Positions 47,394 through 56,397 of a stretch of 64,000 nt of DNA are shown piece by piece. A program made the position numbers and the translations under genes. The notes under the pieces are model-generated. The model made no database searches. It had not been told where the DNA came from and was given only the letters and a program-made list of their open reading frames with translations. The stretch spans positions 4,650,001-4,714,000 of the forward strand of contig NZ_CP080332.1 in assembly GCF_019456655.1 (NCBI RefSeq). Reading direction: 5' to 3'. Source of the stretch: Mycolicibacterium diernhoferi. Its GTDB lineage: Bacteria > Actinomycetota > Actinomycetes > Mycobacteriales > Mycobacteriaceae. The first letter of the stretch is position 1. Each line of letters starts with the position of its first letter.

Positions 47394-47458
47394 CCACCGC
47401 CGGCCCTCGGCCGGGAAAACCATTGGACTGAGCCGATCCCGTCGGGCACCATCGACGG

Positions 47459-48724
47459 GTGAGTACGCAAGTGGGCGGTTCGGGCTGGCGGGTACTCGCA
47501 CCCTTCAAGTTCCGTGACTACCGACTGCTGATCGCCGCGGTCGCGTGTTCGATCTTCGCGACCGGCATGTGGACCGTGGTGATGGCGCTGCAGGTCATCG
47601 CGATCAGCAATGATCCGGCCGCACTGTCGCTGGTGGCCACCTGCCTGGCCGGCGGTCTGGTCGCCTTCGTGCTCGTGGGAGGCATTGCGGCCGACCGGTT
47701 TCCGCAACGTCGTATCATCATCCTCGTCGAGGCGGTGAACACCGTCGCGGTGAGTGCGGTGGCGGTGCTGGGCCTGCTCGGCTCGTTGCGACTCTGGCAC
47801 ATGGCGATCGCCTCGGCGGCGCTCGGGATCGCGGCGGCCTTCTTCTTCCCGGCCTACAGCGCGTATCTGCCCCGGCTGCTACCGGCCGAACAACTGTTGG
47901 CGGCCAACGGAATCGAGGGCGTCATGCGCCCGACGCTGCAGCAGGCCATCGGCCCGGGCATGGCCGGTGTGCTGATCGGCGCCACCTTCCCGACCGTCGG
48001 CGCTGTCATCTGTGCGGTGCTCTACGGCACCGGGTTGACACTGCTGATCGCCACCCGTCCCGTCGTGCATCGGCCGGAAACCGAGTCCGCCAAAACCCGG
48101 GTACTCACCGATCTGCGCGAGGGATTCCGGTTCATGGTGCGGACCCCGTGGCTGCTGGCCACGCTGCTGTTCGCCAGTGGCTTCGTGCTGTTGATCATGG
48201 GACCGATCGAAGTCCTGTTGCCCTTCATCACCAACGCGCGCTTCGAAAACGGGGAACGAACCTTCGGTTTCGTGCTGGCCGCGTTCGGCGCCGGCGGCGC
48301 GGTCGGTGCGCTGGCGGTGTCCACGTGGCGGCTGCCGCGCCGCTACATGTCGGTGCTGATGTCGTGCTGGTGTATCGGCAACCTGCCGATCATCGTGCTG
48401 GGCTACACCTCGTCGTTTCTGCTGATGTCGTCGGCATCCTTCGTCATCGGCGTGACCAGCGGTGCGGCCATGGTCATCTGGGGCACCCTGTTGCAGCGCC
48501 GGGTGCCGCCGCAGATGCTGGGCCGGGTGTCCAGCCTGGACTTCTTCGTCTCCCTGGTGTTCATGCCGGTGTCGATGGCGGTGGCCGGGCCGCTGTCCAA
48601 GGTCATCTCGATCGAGACGATCTTCCTGATCGCGGGGGTGGGACCGGTACTGCTCGGATCGGTCGCCTACCTCGCGGCGCGGATGTTCCGCGACGAGATC
48701 GAGCATCCGCTCGACGTCCGGTGA
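47459..48724 (+). CDS. MFS transporter (MFS_3/EntS-like)
   Basis: A 421-residue protein with 12 helices and GTG start. LAPFKFRDYRLLIAAVACSI at the N-terminus, GGIAADRFPQRRIIILVEAV (loop 2-3 motif) and PAYSAYLPRLLPAEQLLAAN are typical of the MFS_3 exporters related to EntS. Substrate may be a small metabolite or drug. Its stop abuts the convergent CPBP gene. Confidence 0.82.
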   Translation: MSTQVGGSGWRVLAPFKFRDYRLLIAAVACSIFATGMWTVVMALQVIAISNDPAALSLVATCLAGGLVAFVLVGGIAADRFPQRRIIILVEAVNTVAVSAVAVLGLLGSLRLWHMAIASAALGIAAAFFFPAYSAYLPRLLPAEQLLAANGIEGVMRPTLQQAIGPGMAGVLIGATFPTVGAVICAVLYGTGLTLLIATRPVVHRPETESAKTRVLTDLREGFRFMVRTPWLLATLLFASGFVLLIMGPIEVLLPFITNARFENGERTFGFVLAAFGAGGAVGALAVSTWRLPRRYMSVLMSCWCIGNLPIIVLGYTSSFLLMSSASFVIGVTSGAAMVIWGTLLQRRVPPQMLGRVSSLDFFVSLVFMPVSMAVAGPLSKVISIETIFLIAGVGPVLLGSVAYLAARMFRDEIEHPLDVR

Positions 48725-49420
48725 TCAGACACCGAACAGGGGCGGCAGCACCAGCACCATCGCCAGCCCCCACCAGAAGTGGGTCAGCATGGGCGCCAGC
48801 ACACCGCCGGTGACCCACCGCTCGTAGGCGCACACCGCGCCCAGCAGGACCGCCGCGAAACCGAGCATCGGGTTGCCGGAGGCCAGGGTGGTGAAGATGT
48901 AGATGATCGTCGACACGATCGCGGGATAGAAGGTGCCCAGCGCGGTGTACAGCGCGCCACGGAAGAACACCTCCTCGGCGAGACCGTTGATCACCGTGAT
49001 GAACACGACCAGCGGCAACGCCCCCTGGTTCGCGAAAACCAGTACGTCGGTGATGTATTCACGCACACCGGGGATCTCGCGGGCCACCAGTGCACCGGCC
49101 ACGAACGCGGCGGCCACGATCAGGCCGACGGCGGTGCCGGCCAGCGCCGGCGACCGCTCCTGCCCCGCGTAGCGCACCGCGCCCAACTGCAGTGGGCCCG
49201 AGACGATCCCACCTCCGATCCAGACCGCGGCCATCGCCAGCGTGAGCCAGTAGAACGAGGCGTCGCCCGGCGACCGGGTCAGCGAAAGGCTCAGCAGGAC
49301 GGCCCCGATCACCAACACCACCGACACGGTGATGCGGCGCCTGCGCACCACCGACGGAGGTTCGGACACGCCGACGGCCGGGGTCCGCCACCAGGGCTGC
49401 GTCAATACCGGATCACTCAA
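48725..49420 (-). CDS. CPBP-family intramembrane metalloprotease
   Basis: A 231-residue membrane protein with about 7-8 helices and the CPBP motifs AEEVFFRGALYTALG (EExxxR) and a later ANIAxxxxH-like pair in LAPMLTHFWWGLAM (His). These are intramembrane proteases of the Rce1/Abi group. TTG at 49420 is chosen: AAGGTGG is 7 nt upstream and the codon overlaps the stop of the preceding gene (TTGA). The longer frame to 49534 lies inside the upstream gene. Target unknown. Confidence 0.8.
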   Translation of the reverse strand: MSDPVLTQPWWRTPAVGVSEPPSVVRRRRITVSVVLVIGAVLLSLSLTRSPGDASFYWLTLAMAAVWIGGGIVSGPLQLGAVRYAGQERSPALAGTAVGLIVAAAFVAGALVAREIPGVREYITDVLVFANQGALPLVVFITVINGLAEEVFFRGALYTALGTFYPAIVSTIIYIFTTLASGNPMLGFAAVLLGAVCAYERWVTGGVLAPMLTHFWWGLAMVLVLPPLFGV

Positions 49421-50544
49421 CGCGGATCCACCTTCGCTGCCAGCCCGGCCAACACATCGAGCCCGGTGCGAACCGCCGCCTTGGCCGGCCCCGGAAGGGG
49501 GGCCAGCATGCTCAGCGCGGGGCGCGCAATCCACGGAGTGAGCTGCCGGATCCGGGCCACATCGCCGCCCGCCCAGTCCGGGTCGGTGTCGGCGAGATGA
49601 TGCGAATCGGCCAGCTTGTCGACCGGACGGCGCGGATGCATGGCCAGCGCACGCAGCATGGCGTCCTCCACCGTGAGCAGGCCGCCATCCGGGTCGGGCA
49701 CCAGAGCGCGCAGCCCGTCATCGTTTGCGGTCATCGGATAGTCCAGGGAGGCAGTCAGATCCGCTGTCAGACCGCCGGGCACCGGCAGCACCGCCGCCGA
49801 CACCCGGGACACCAGCGCGGTGGGCACAGCACCGACCGGGACCTCGAACTGCCGATTGCCGCTGAGTCGGGCGTAGGTCAGGAGCAGGTCGCGGTAGGTG
49901 GTGGTCTCCGGCCCACTGATGTCATAGGAGCCGGCCGGGACCAGGTCGGGATCGGCCGCGGCGACCAGGTAGTGCAGCACATCGCGGATCGATATCGGGT
50001 CGATCGGATTGGACATCCAAGAGGGCAGCGGCAGGACCGGGAACCGGTCGCTGACATAGCGCAGGATCTCGAAAGAGGTCGATCCCGCACCGATGATCAG
50101 CGCCGCACCCAGCCACACGACTTCTGGGCCACCGTCGACGTGCAGTGCCTCGGCCACCTCGGCACGGCCGGCCAGATGATCCGACAGCGTATCGGCGCCG
50201 GGCACGAATCCGCCCAGGTAGACGATGCGTCGCACCCCGGCGGCGCGGGCCACCTCCCCGACATTTCCCGCGGCGCGGTTGTCCGATTCCCGGAAACCCG
50301 GGTCCCCGATCCCGTGCAGCAGGTAGTACACCACGTCGATCTGGCCCGCAGCCTCGAAAGCAGCAGTGGTGGAACGGGATTCACGCGCATCCATCGGCAC
50401 GGCGGTGACACGGGAGTACCAGCCGTAGTCGGCCAGCCGTCCCGGGTCACGGCTGGTGACCGCCACCTGATGACCTGCTTCGAGGAGTTCGGTGACGAGC
50501 CGCGAGCCGATATAGCCGGTGGCACCGGTCAGCAGGATCCGCAT
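49417..50544 (-). CDS. NAD(P)-binding atypical SDR (NmrA-like)
   Basis: A 375-residue protein starting MRILLTGATGYIGSRLVTEL (TGxxGxxG). It has SRDPGRLADYG and VYYLLHGIG but no YxxxK site in place; IVYLGGFVPGADTLSDHLAG contains the substituted region. C-terminal part is helical. Similar proteins are annotated NAD(P)H-binding; substrate unknown. The stop overlaps the start of the CPBP gene by 3-4 bp, so the two are coupled. Confidence 0.8.
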   Translation of the reverse strand: MRILLTGATGYIGSRLVTELLEAGHQVAVTSRDPGRLADYGWYSRVTAVPMDARESRSTTAAFEAAGQIDVVYYLLHGIGDPGFRESDNRAAGNVGEVARAAGVRRIVYLGGFVPGADTLSDHLAGRAEVAEALHVDGGPEVVWLGAALIIGAGSTSFEILRYVSDRFPVLPLPSWMSNPIDPISIRDVLHYLVAAADPDLVPAGSYDISGPETTTYRDLLLTYARLSGNRQFEVPVGAVPTALVSRVSAAVLPVPGGLTADLTASLDYPMTANDDGLRALVPDPDGGLLTVEDAMLRALAMHPRRPVDKLADSHHLADTDPDWAGGDVARIRQLTPWIARPALSMLAPLPGPAKAAVRTGLDVLAGLAAKVDPR

Positions 50545-50582
50545 AGCCCCAACGTACCCAGGAGTCAGCGGCTGAAACCGGA

Positions 50583-51104
50583 CTACCGGTGCAGTTCGAT
50601 GAGCCCCTGGTAGACCTGGGCGTTCACGATGTTGTGGGCCTTCTCTTCGTCGGTCAGCTCGCGACGGACCTTGCCCGGCACCCCGGCCACCAGCGATCCG
50701 GGCGGGATGACCGCGCCCTGCGGGACCACGGCGCCGGCCCCGACCAGCGAACCCGCGCCGATCACCGCACCGTTGAGCACGATCGCACCCATCCCGATCA
50801 GGCAGCCATCCTCGACGGTGCAGCCGTGCAGCACCGCGTTGTGCCCGACGCTGACGTTGGATCCCACCCGCAGCGGGAAACCCGGATCGACATGGGCGGT
50901 GACGCCGTCCTGCAGGTTGGAGCCGACACCGATCTCGATGGGTTCGAACTCCGCCCGCAGGGTGGCGCCGTACCAGACACTGGCCTTCGCGGCGAGGATG
51001 ACCTGACCGATCACGCTGGCGTTGGGCGCAACCCAGGATTCGGCGTGCAGTGCGGGAGCTCGGCCCTGGATGGGAATGATCAGCGGTTCAGGCATGGCCG
51101 TCAT
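50583..51104 (-). CDS. Gamma-class carbonic anhydrase-like protein
   Basis: A 173-residue left-handed beta-helix protein: hexapeptide repeats (NASVIGQVILAAKASVWYGA, VVPQGAVIPPGSLVAGVPGK), zinc-type His in TAHVDPG and GHNAVLHG, and a C-terminal helix. YrdA/CaiE-type family; only some members are active carbonic anhydrases. The NAD(P)-binding gene is downstream on the same strand. Confidence 0.88.
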   Translation of the reverse strand: MTAMPEPLIIPIQGRAPALHAESWVAPNASVIGQVILAAKASVWYGATLRAEFEPIEIGVGSNLQDGVTAHVDPGFPLRVGSNVSVGHNAVLHGCTVEDGCLIGMGAIVLNGAVIGAGSLVGAGAVVPQGAVIPPGSLVAGVPGKVRRELTDEEKAHNIVNAQVYQGLIELHR

Positions 51105-51109
51105 CGTAG

Positions 51110-52078
51110 TCAGACTCGGCCCTGAACACCCTGATACACCTTGCGGTAACTCGTCGGGGACATCCCGACCCCGCGCCGCAGGTGATGTCGCAGATTTCCG
51201 CCGGTCCCCAATCCGGACAACCGGGCCACCTCGTCGACGGACAGATCCCGGGATTCGAGCAGTTCTCGGGCCCGGTCCAGGCGGCGGTTACGGATCCAAC
51301 TGCCCGGCGCCTCACCGGTTTCCGCGCGGAACCGGCGGTTGAAGGTGCGCGCGTTCAGGTGTGCATGCCGGGCCAGCACCTGCACGGTCAGTTCCTCGCC
51401 GAGATGAGCCAAGGCCCACTGCCGGGTGGCGGCGGTGGAGGCCTGATCGGTCACCGGCAGCTGATGGTCGATGAACTGGGCCTGGCCGCCTTCACGCCAC
51501 GGCGGCACCACGCAGTACCGGGCGACGTCGTTGGCCACCCGGGCGCCGTGGTCGGCCCGGATGATGTGCAGGCACAGGTCGATTCCCGCCGCCAGCCCCG
51601 CCGAGGTGAGTACGTCACCGTCGTCGACGAACAGGACGTTCTCGTCGACCCGCACGCGGGGATACAGCGTCCGCAGCGCATCGGCGTGCCGCCAGTGGGT
51701 GGTGGCCGGGCGCCCGTCGAGCACCCCGGCGGCCGCGAGCACGAAGGCCCCGGTGCAGATGGACACCAGCCGGGTGCCGGGCCGGATCGTCTCGAGTGCG
51801 GCGACCACCTCGGGTTCCAGCGCGCCGTCGACACGGGCGGGCGGATACCGGGTGCCCGGGATGACGACGGTGTCGGCTTCGGCCAGCGCCTCCGCCCCGG
51901 CCGCCGGGAGCATCGCGAAACCGGTGGTGGCCGGCACCGGTCCGGCGGTGACCGCACACGTGGTCACCTCGTACAGCGCGGCGCCGCGCTCGTCGGTGGC
52001 ACTGCCGAACAGCGTCGGCGCGATGGTGGCGTCGAAACCCACCACCGGCGGCAGCCACAGAACGGCGACCCGATGCAT
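51110..52078 (-). CDS. GlxA-family AraC-type regulator (DJ-1/PfpI plus HTH)
   Basis: A 322-residue protein. The N-terminal DJ-1/PfpI-like domain has VSICTGAFVLAAAGVLDGRP with Cys in the nucleophile elbow and TTHWRHADAL; the C-terminal AraC domain has LTVQVLARHAHLNARTFNRR, FRAETGEAPGSWIRNRRLDR, and SVDEVARLSGLGTGGNLRHH. Divergent from an MFS gene, its likely target. Confidence 0.9.
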   Translation of the reverse strand: MHRVAVLWLPPVVGFDATIAPTLFGSATDERGAALYEVTTCAVTAGPVPATTGFAMLPAAGAEALAEADTVVIPGTRYPPARVDGALEPEVVAALETIRPGTRLVSICTGAFVLAAAGVLDGRPATTHWRHADALRTLYPRVRVDENVLFVDDGDVLTSAGLAAGIDLCLHIIRADHGARVANDVARYCVVPPWREGGQAQFIDHQLPVTDQASTAATRQWALAHLGEELTVQVLARHAHLNARTFNRRFRAETGEAPGSWIRNRRLDRARELLESRDLSVDEVARLSGLGTGGNLRHHLRRGVGMSPTSYRKVYQGVQGRV

Positions 52079-52087
52079 GCCTCAGTT

Positions 52088-52122
52088 TGGCATGTTTTTG
52101 ACGAGTGCTGTCATTCATGCCA
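52088..52122. promoter_or_regulatory. Inverted repeat in the glxA-like/MFS divergent gap
   Basis: Arms TGGCATG (52088-52094) and CATGCCA (52116-52122), 21 bp apart, about two helical turns plus. Candidate dimer site for the GlxA-type regulator; it spans much of the 82-bp gap. Confidence 0.45.
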
Positions 52123-52160
52123 CTTGGCGGGGGCGGACCACGCCCGCCAGGATTCGACGC

Positions 52161-53420
52161 ATGACAGTTCTGCGCGCCCCCGGACGGCTGCACTGGGCCT
52201 GGGTGGTGGCCGGCGTCAGCTTCGTGGCGATCCTCGGCGCGGCCGCGTTCCGGTCGGTGCCCGGGGTCATGATGAACCCGCTGCACCAGGAGTTCGGCTG
52301 GTCGCACGGCACGGTGGGTGTCGCGATGGCCGTCAACATGACGCTCTACGGCGTCACGGCGCCGTTCGCCGCCGCGCTGATGGACCGCTTCGGCGTGCGC
52401 CCGGTGCTGTCCGGCGCCCTGCTGCTGATCGCGTCCGGCTCGGCGCTGAGCGTCGTGATGACGGCGAGCTGGCAGCTGGTGCTGCTGTGGGGTGTGCTGG
52501 TCGGCATCGGCACCGGCGCCATCTCGATGGGCTTCGTGGCCACCGTGGCCACCCGATGGTTCGAGGCGCGCCGCGGCCTCGTCACCGGGGTGCTGACGGC
52601 GGCCAGCGCCACCGGGCAGCTGATCTTCCTGCCGGTGGTGGCCGAGGTGACCACCCGGCACGGCTGGCGCTGGGCGTCGCTGATCGTGGCGGCCGCGGCG
52701 CTGGCGGTGGTGCCGCTGGTCGCGGTGTTCATGCGCAACCATCCGCGCGACCTCGGCCTGACCGCCTACGGTGCCGACACCGGCACCGGGGCCGAGGTGG
52801 CGACCGGGACGTTCCGGGCGGCCTTCGACGGGCTGCTCATCGGGCTGCGGTCCCGGCCGTTCTGGCTGCTCGCGGCGTCCTTCGCGATCTGCGGGATGAC
52901 CACCAACGGGCTGATCGGCACGCATTTCATCCCGGCGGCCAACGACCACGGCATGCCGACCACACTGGCCGCCGGGCTGCTGGCCACCATCGGGATTCTC
53001 GACGTGGCCGGCACGGTGTTCTCCGGCTGGCTCACCGACCGGGTCGATCCGCGGCTGCTGCTGTGCGTGTACTACGCCGGGCGCGGCATCTCCCTGCTGC
53101 TGTTGCCGTCGCTGCTGTCCCCGCAGGCCGAGCCGGGCACCTGGGTGTTCATCATCTTCTACGGGCTGGACTGGGTGGCCACCGTGCCGCCGACGATCGT
53201 GTTGTGCCGTGACTTCTTCGGCTCCCGGTCGCCGGTCGTGTTCGGCTGGGTCTTCGCCTCCCACCAGCTCGGCGCCGCCGTCGCGGCCGCCGGCGCCGGC
53301 TGGATCCGCGACCTGCAGGGCACCTATGACCTGGCGTTTTACCTGGCGGCGGGGTTGTGCTTCGGGGCTGCGATGCTGTGCGCGGGGGTGCGCCGCCCGG
53401 TATCGGCGGCACAGGGGTGA
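52161..53420 (+). CDS. MFS transporter (OFA/monocarboxylate-like)
   Basis: A 419-residue protein with 12 helices. WAWVVAGVSFVAILGAAAFR, SVPGVMMNPLHQEFGWSHGT and TRWFEARRGLVTGVLTAASA are typical of the MFS clade with monocarboxylate/oxalate-formate antiporters. GWLTDRVDPRLLL is the mid-protein loop. ATG 52161 follows AGGA. The nearby GlxA-type gene probably regulates it. Substrate not known. Confidence 0.85.
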   Translation: MTVLRAPGRLHWAWVVAGVSFVAILGAAAFRSVPGVMMNPLHQEFGWSHGTVGVAMAVNMTLYGVTAPFAAALMDRFGVRPVLSGALLLIASGSALSVVMTASWQLVLLWGVLVGIGTGAISMGFVATVATRWFEARRGLVTGVLTAASATGQLIFLPVVAEVTTRHGWRWASLIVAAAALAVVPLVAVFMRNHPRDLGLTAYGADTGTGAEVATGTFRAAFDGLLIGLRSRPFWLLAASFAICGMTTNGLIGTHFIPAANDHGMPTTLAAGLLATIGILDVAGTVFSGWLTDRVDPRLLLCVYYAGRGISLLLLPSLLSPQAEPGTWVFIIFYGLDWVATVPPTIVLCRDFFGSRSPVVFGWVFASHQLGAAVAAAGAGWIRDLQGTYDLAFYLAAGLCFGAAMLCAGVRRPVSAAQG

Positions 53421-53577
53421 TCGGGCCAACATTTGGCTGGGCTCACCAGGCCGCATACGATTCAACCGGCGCCGCGGGGACGCCGAGGCTTTGACACATC
53501 GGTCAGCCGCGTCTCCGCTGATGCGCGCCGACCAGCTGAGGTAACCATCACCCAGTCATGAGCGGGAGGAAAAACAA

Positions 53578-54366
53578 GTGCACGCTCGCACCGGCAAGCT
53601 CTTCGGCGTCGCGGTCGCATCCGCGGCCATCATGGTCGCAGGGACGACCGTCGTGGCCCAGGCCGAACCCGAAACACCGACGTCGCCGATCGCCGAACCC
53701 AAGGGCCCGGCCTGCGACGCCACCGTGAAGGCGGTGTCCTCGGGCCCGGGTTCACTGGCCGGCCTGCAGAAGGCACAGTCGTCCGTCGCACTGGCGAGCA
53801 TCCCGGAGATCTCCACCTTCTCCGAGGCCGTCTCCGGCCAGCTCAACCCGGCCGTGAACGTCGCCTCGGTGCTCGACAACGGGCCCTACGTGGTGTTCGC
53901 GCCGACCAACGAGGCCTTCGAGAAGCTGTCGCCCGAAGAGCTGGAGACGCTCAAGACGGATCCGGTCGCGATGACCGCGCTCGTGTACTACCACATGGCG
54001 CTCGGCATCCTGGGCCCCGATGACATCGAGGGCACCTTCAACACCCAGCAGGGCAAGCCGGTCAAGGTGAAGGGCAGCGGTGGCGACATCACCGTCAACG
54101 ACGCCAAGGTCGTCTGCGGCGGCATCGGCGCCGATCACATGCGCATCTACATGCTGGACACGGTGCTGGACCCGAACAACGCGCCGGACCCGATCTCTCC
54201 GGCCGGCACCAGCACGACCAGCACCACGGCCACCGAGACGACTGCGGCCGAGACCACCGAATCCTCCGAGGCATCGGAGACGGTCACCGTCACCGAGACC
54301 ACCGCAGCGGAGGCGGCGGCCGCCGAGAGCACCGTCACCTCGACGACGGCCACCCCGGCCGGCTGA
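53578..54366 (+). CDS. Secreted fasciclin (FAS1) domain protein
   Basis: A 262-residue protein: signal peptide MHARTGKLFGVAVASAAIMV, cleavage near AQA-EPE; one FAS1 domain (about 55-205: LNPAVNVASVLDNGPYVVFA, PTNEAFEKLSPEELETLKTD, LVYYHMALGI, VCGGIGADHMRIYMLDTVL); then a Thr/Glu/Ala/Ser-rich tail. Two Cys (CDATVK and VCGG) may bond. MPT70/MPB83-type organisation without a lipobox. GTG start with GGGAGGA 7 nt upstream. Likely cell-surface adhesion-type protein. Confidence 0.9.
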   Translation: MHARTGKLFGVAVASAAIMVAGTTVVAQAEPETPTSPIAEPKGPACDATVKAVSSGPGSLAGLQKAQSSVALASIPEISTFSEAVSGQLNPAVNVASVLDNGPYVVFAPTNEAFEKLSPEELETLKTDPVAMTALVYYHMALGILGPDDIEGTFNTQQGKPVKVKGSGGDITVNDAKVVCGGIGADHMRIYMLDTVLDPNNAPDPISPAGTSTTSTTATETTAAETTESSEASETVTVTETTAAEAAAAESTVTSTTATPAG

Positions 54367-54386
54367 TCCCGACCCGATACGCAAAA

Positions 54387-54425
54387 AACGGCGCCCACTC
54401 GCACAGAGTGGGCGCCGTTCTTTTT
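54387..54425. terminator. Bidirectional intrinsic terminator
   Basis: Perfect 14-bp stem (AACGGCGCCCACTC, 54387-54400, against 54406-54419), GCACA loop, A-run on the left and TTCTTTTT on the right. Serves the fasciclin gene and the convergent acyl-CoA dehydrogenase gene. Confidence 0.92.
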
Positions 54426-54435
54426 GTCCGTCGGA

Positions 54436-55578
54436 CTAGACCCCCAGGTCGCGTCCGATGATCTCCTTCATGATCTCGGTGGTACCACCGAAGATCGTCT
54501 GGATGCGGCCGTCGACGTAGGCGCGCGCCACGCGGTACTCCAGCATGTAGCCGTAGCCGCCGTGCAGCTGCACGCAGTTGTCGATGATCTTCTTGGCGGT
54601 CTCGGTGGCGAACCACTTGGCCTTGGCCGCCTCGACGGCGGTCAGCTCACCGTCGACCACGCCCTGCAGGCAGCGGTCGATGTAGTTCTCGGTGACGTCG
54701 AGCTCGGTCTCCATCTCGGCGAGCAGGAAACGGTTGTGCTGGAAGCTGCCGATCGGCTGCCCGAACGCCTTGCGATCCTTGGCGTACTGCAGCGTCTCCT
54801 GGAACACGGCGCGGGCACCGGCGATCGCGGAGATGGCGATCGACAGGCGCTCCGACGGCAGGTTGGTCATCAGGTGGTAGAACCCGCGACCTTCCTTGCC
54901 GAGCAGGTTGGCGCTCGGCACCCGGACGTTCTCGAAGTGCAGCTCGGAGGTGTCCTGGCTGTGCAGGCCCATCTTGTCGAGCTTGCGGCCCCGGGTGAAG
55001 CCCTCCATACCGCGCTCCACCACGAACAGGGTGAAGCCCTTGTGGCCGGCTTCCGGATCGGTGCGGGCCACCACGACGCACAGGTCGCAGTTGATGCCCG
55101 AGGAGATGAACGTCTTGGACCCGTTGATGATCCAGTCGTCACCGTCGCGCACCGCCGAAGTGCGGATGCCCGCCAGGTCGCTGCCGGCGCCGGGCTCGGT
55201 CATCGCGATCGCGATGATCAGCTCGCCGCTGGTGATGCCGGGCATCCAGCGCTGCTTCTGCTCGTCGTTGGCCAGCTCGTTGAAGTACGGGCCGACGACG
55301 TCGTTGTGCAGGCTGAGCGCCGGGCCGTGCACACCGGCCTTGGCGATCTCCTCGTCGATGATGGCGTTGAACCGGAAGTCGTCCGAGCCGCCGCCGCCGA
55401 ACTCCTCGGGCATGTTGAAGCCGATGAGCCCGTACTTGCCGGCCGCGGTGTACGCGGACCGGTCGACCAGGCGCTCGGTCTCCCACTTCTCCGAGTTGGG
55501 CACGAGCTCACGCTCGATGTAGTCCTTGACGGTCTGGCGGAAGGCTTCGTGCTCCGCCTCGTAGATCGTTCTCTTCAT
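54436..55578 (-). CDS. Acyl-CoA dehydrogenase (FadE)
   Basis: A 380-residue FAD-dependent acyl-CoA dehydrogenase. IAIAMTEPGAGSDLAGIRTS (FAD site), ISSGINCDLCVVVARTDPEA, DRKAFGQPIGSFQHNRFLLA, and QLHGGYGYMLEYRVARAYVD in which Glu of LEY is at the catalytic-base place, then RIQTIFGGTTEIMKEIIGRD. It performs the first step of acyl-CoA beta-oxidation. AAGGAAC precedes the ATG. Third gene of thiolase, crotonase, dehydrogenase transcript. Confidence 0.93.
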   Translation of the reverse strand: MKRTIYEAEHEAFRQTVKDYIERELVPNSEKWETERLVDRSAYTAAGKYGLIGFNMPEEFGGGGSDDFRFNAIIDEEIAKAGVHGPALSLHNDVVGPYFNELANDEQKQRWMPGITSGELIIAIAMTEPGAGSDLAGIRTSAVRDGDDWIINGSKTFISSGINCDLCVVVARTDPEAGHKGFTLFVVERGMEGFTRGRKLDKMGLHSQDTSELHFENVRVPSANLLGKEGRGFYHLMTNLPSERLSIAISAIAGARAVFQETLQYAKDRKAFGQPIGSFQHNRFLLAEMETELDVTENYIDRCLQGVVDGELTAVEAAKAKWFATETAKKIIDNCVQLHGGYGYMLEYRVARAYVDGRIQTIFGGTTEIMKEIIGRDLGV

Positions 55579-55593
55579 TGACTGCTCGGTTCC

Positions 55594-56397
55594 TTACTTT
55601 GCTTTCCAGACCGGTTCGCGCTTCTGCGCGAAGGCCATTGGCCCTTCCATGGCGTCCTCGGTCTTCAGCAGCGTGGAGAACTCGCTGAAGGTCTGCTTCC
55701 AGAACGGCTCGTCGGCGGCGACGACGCCGTCGATCGCTCCGTAGGACACCCGCTTGCTGGCGCGAACGGCCAACGGCGCGTTCACCGCGATGCGTTCGGC
55801 GAGCTCCAGGGCCGCGTCCAGGACGGTGCCGTCCGGCACCACCTTGTTGATCAGGCCCCACTTGAGTGCGTCCTGCGAGGACAGCGGTTCACCGGTGTAC
55901 ACCAGCTCCAGAGCCAACTTCTGCGGCAACTGCTGCACAATGCGGAACACTCCACCCGCGCCGGCGATGAGGCCGCGCTTCACTTCGGGCAGACCGAATT
56001 TCGCGCGCTCCTCGGCGACCACCAGGTCACTGGCCAACGCCAATTCGGTACCGCCGCCCAGTGCGGTGCCGTTGACCGCGGCGATCGTCGGCTTGTCGAC
56101 GAAGTGCCGCACGTAGCCGGCGAAGCCCCACTCCGGGTGATCCGGGTGAAAGAGGTTCTCGCCGCGGGAGATCGCCTTCAGGTCGGCACCCGCGCAGAAC
56201 GACTTGTCCCCGGCACCGGTCAGCACGATGGCCCGGATCTCCGGATCGTCCTGGGCGGCCGCCAAGGCATCACCGACGCCGATGGACACCGACGCGTTGA
56301 CCGCGTTGCGTGCCTCGGGCCGGTTGATCGTGATGATCAGGACGTTGCCCCGGCGCTCGGTGAGGGCGCCGGGTTCGGTCACGGCCTCGGTGCTCAC
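55594..56397 (-). CDS. Enoyl-CoA hydratase/isomerase-family protein (EchA)
   Basis: A 267-residue crotonase: VLIITINRPEARNAVNASVS, GAGDKSFCAGADLKAISRGE, IAAVNGTALGGGTELALASD (oxyanion hole and first catalytic Glu), and LPEVKRGLIAGAGGVFRIVQ (second Glu). Both catalytic Glu appear present, unlike the crotonase at 46599. GTG start overlaps the thiolase stop (GTGA), so the genes are coupled. Confidence 0.92.
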   Translation of the reverse strand: MSTEAVTEPGALTERRGNVLIITINRPEARNAVNASVSIGVGDALAAAQDDPEIRAIVLTGAGDKSFCAGADLKAISRGENLFHPDHPEWGFAGYVRHFVDKPTIAAVNGTALGGGTELALASDLVVAEERAKFGLPEVKRGLIAGAGGVFRIVQQLPQKLALELVYTGEPLSSQDALKWGLINKVVPDGTVLDAALELAERIAVNAPLAVRASKRVSYGAIDGVVAADEPFWKQTFSEFSTLLKTEDAMEGPMAFAQKREPVWKAK

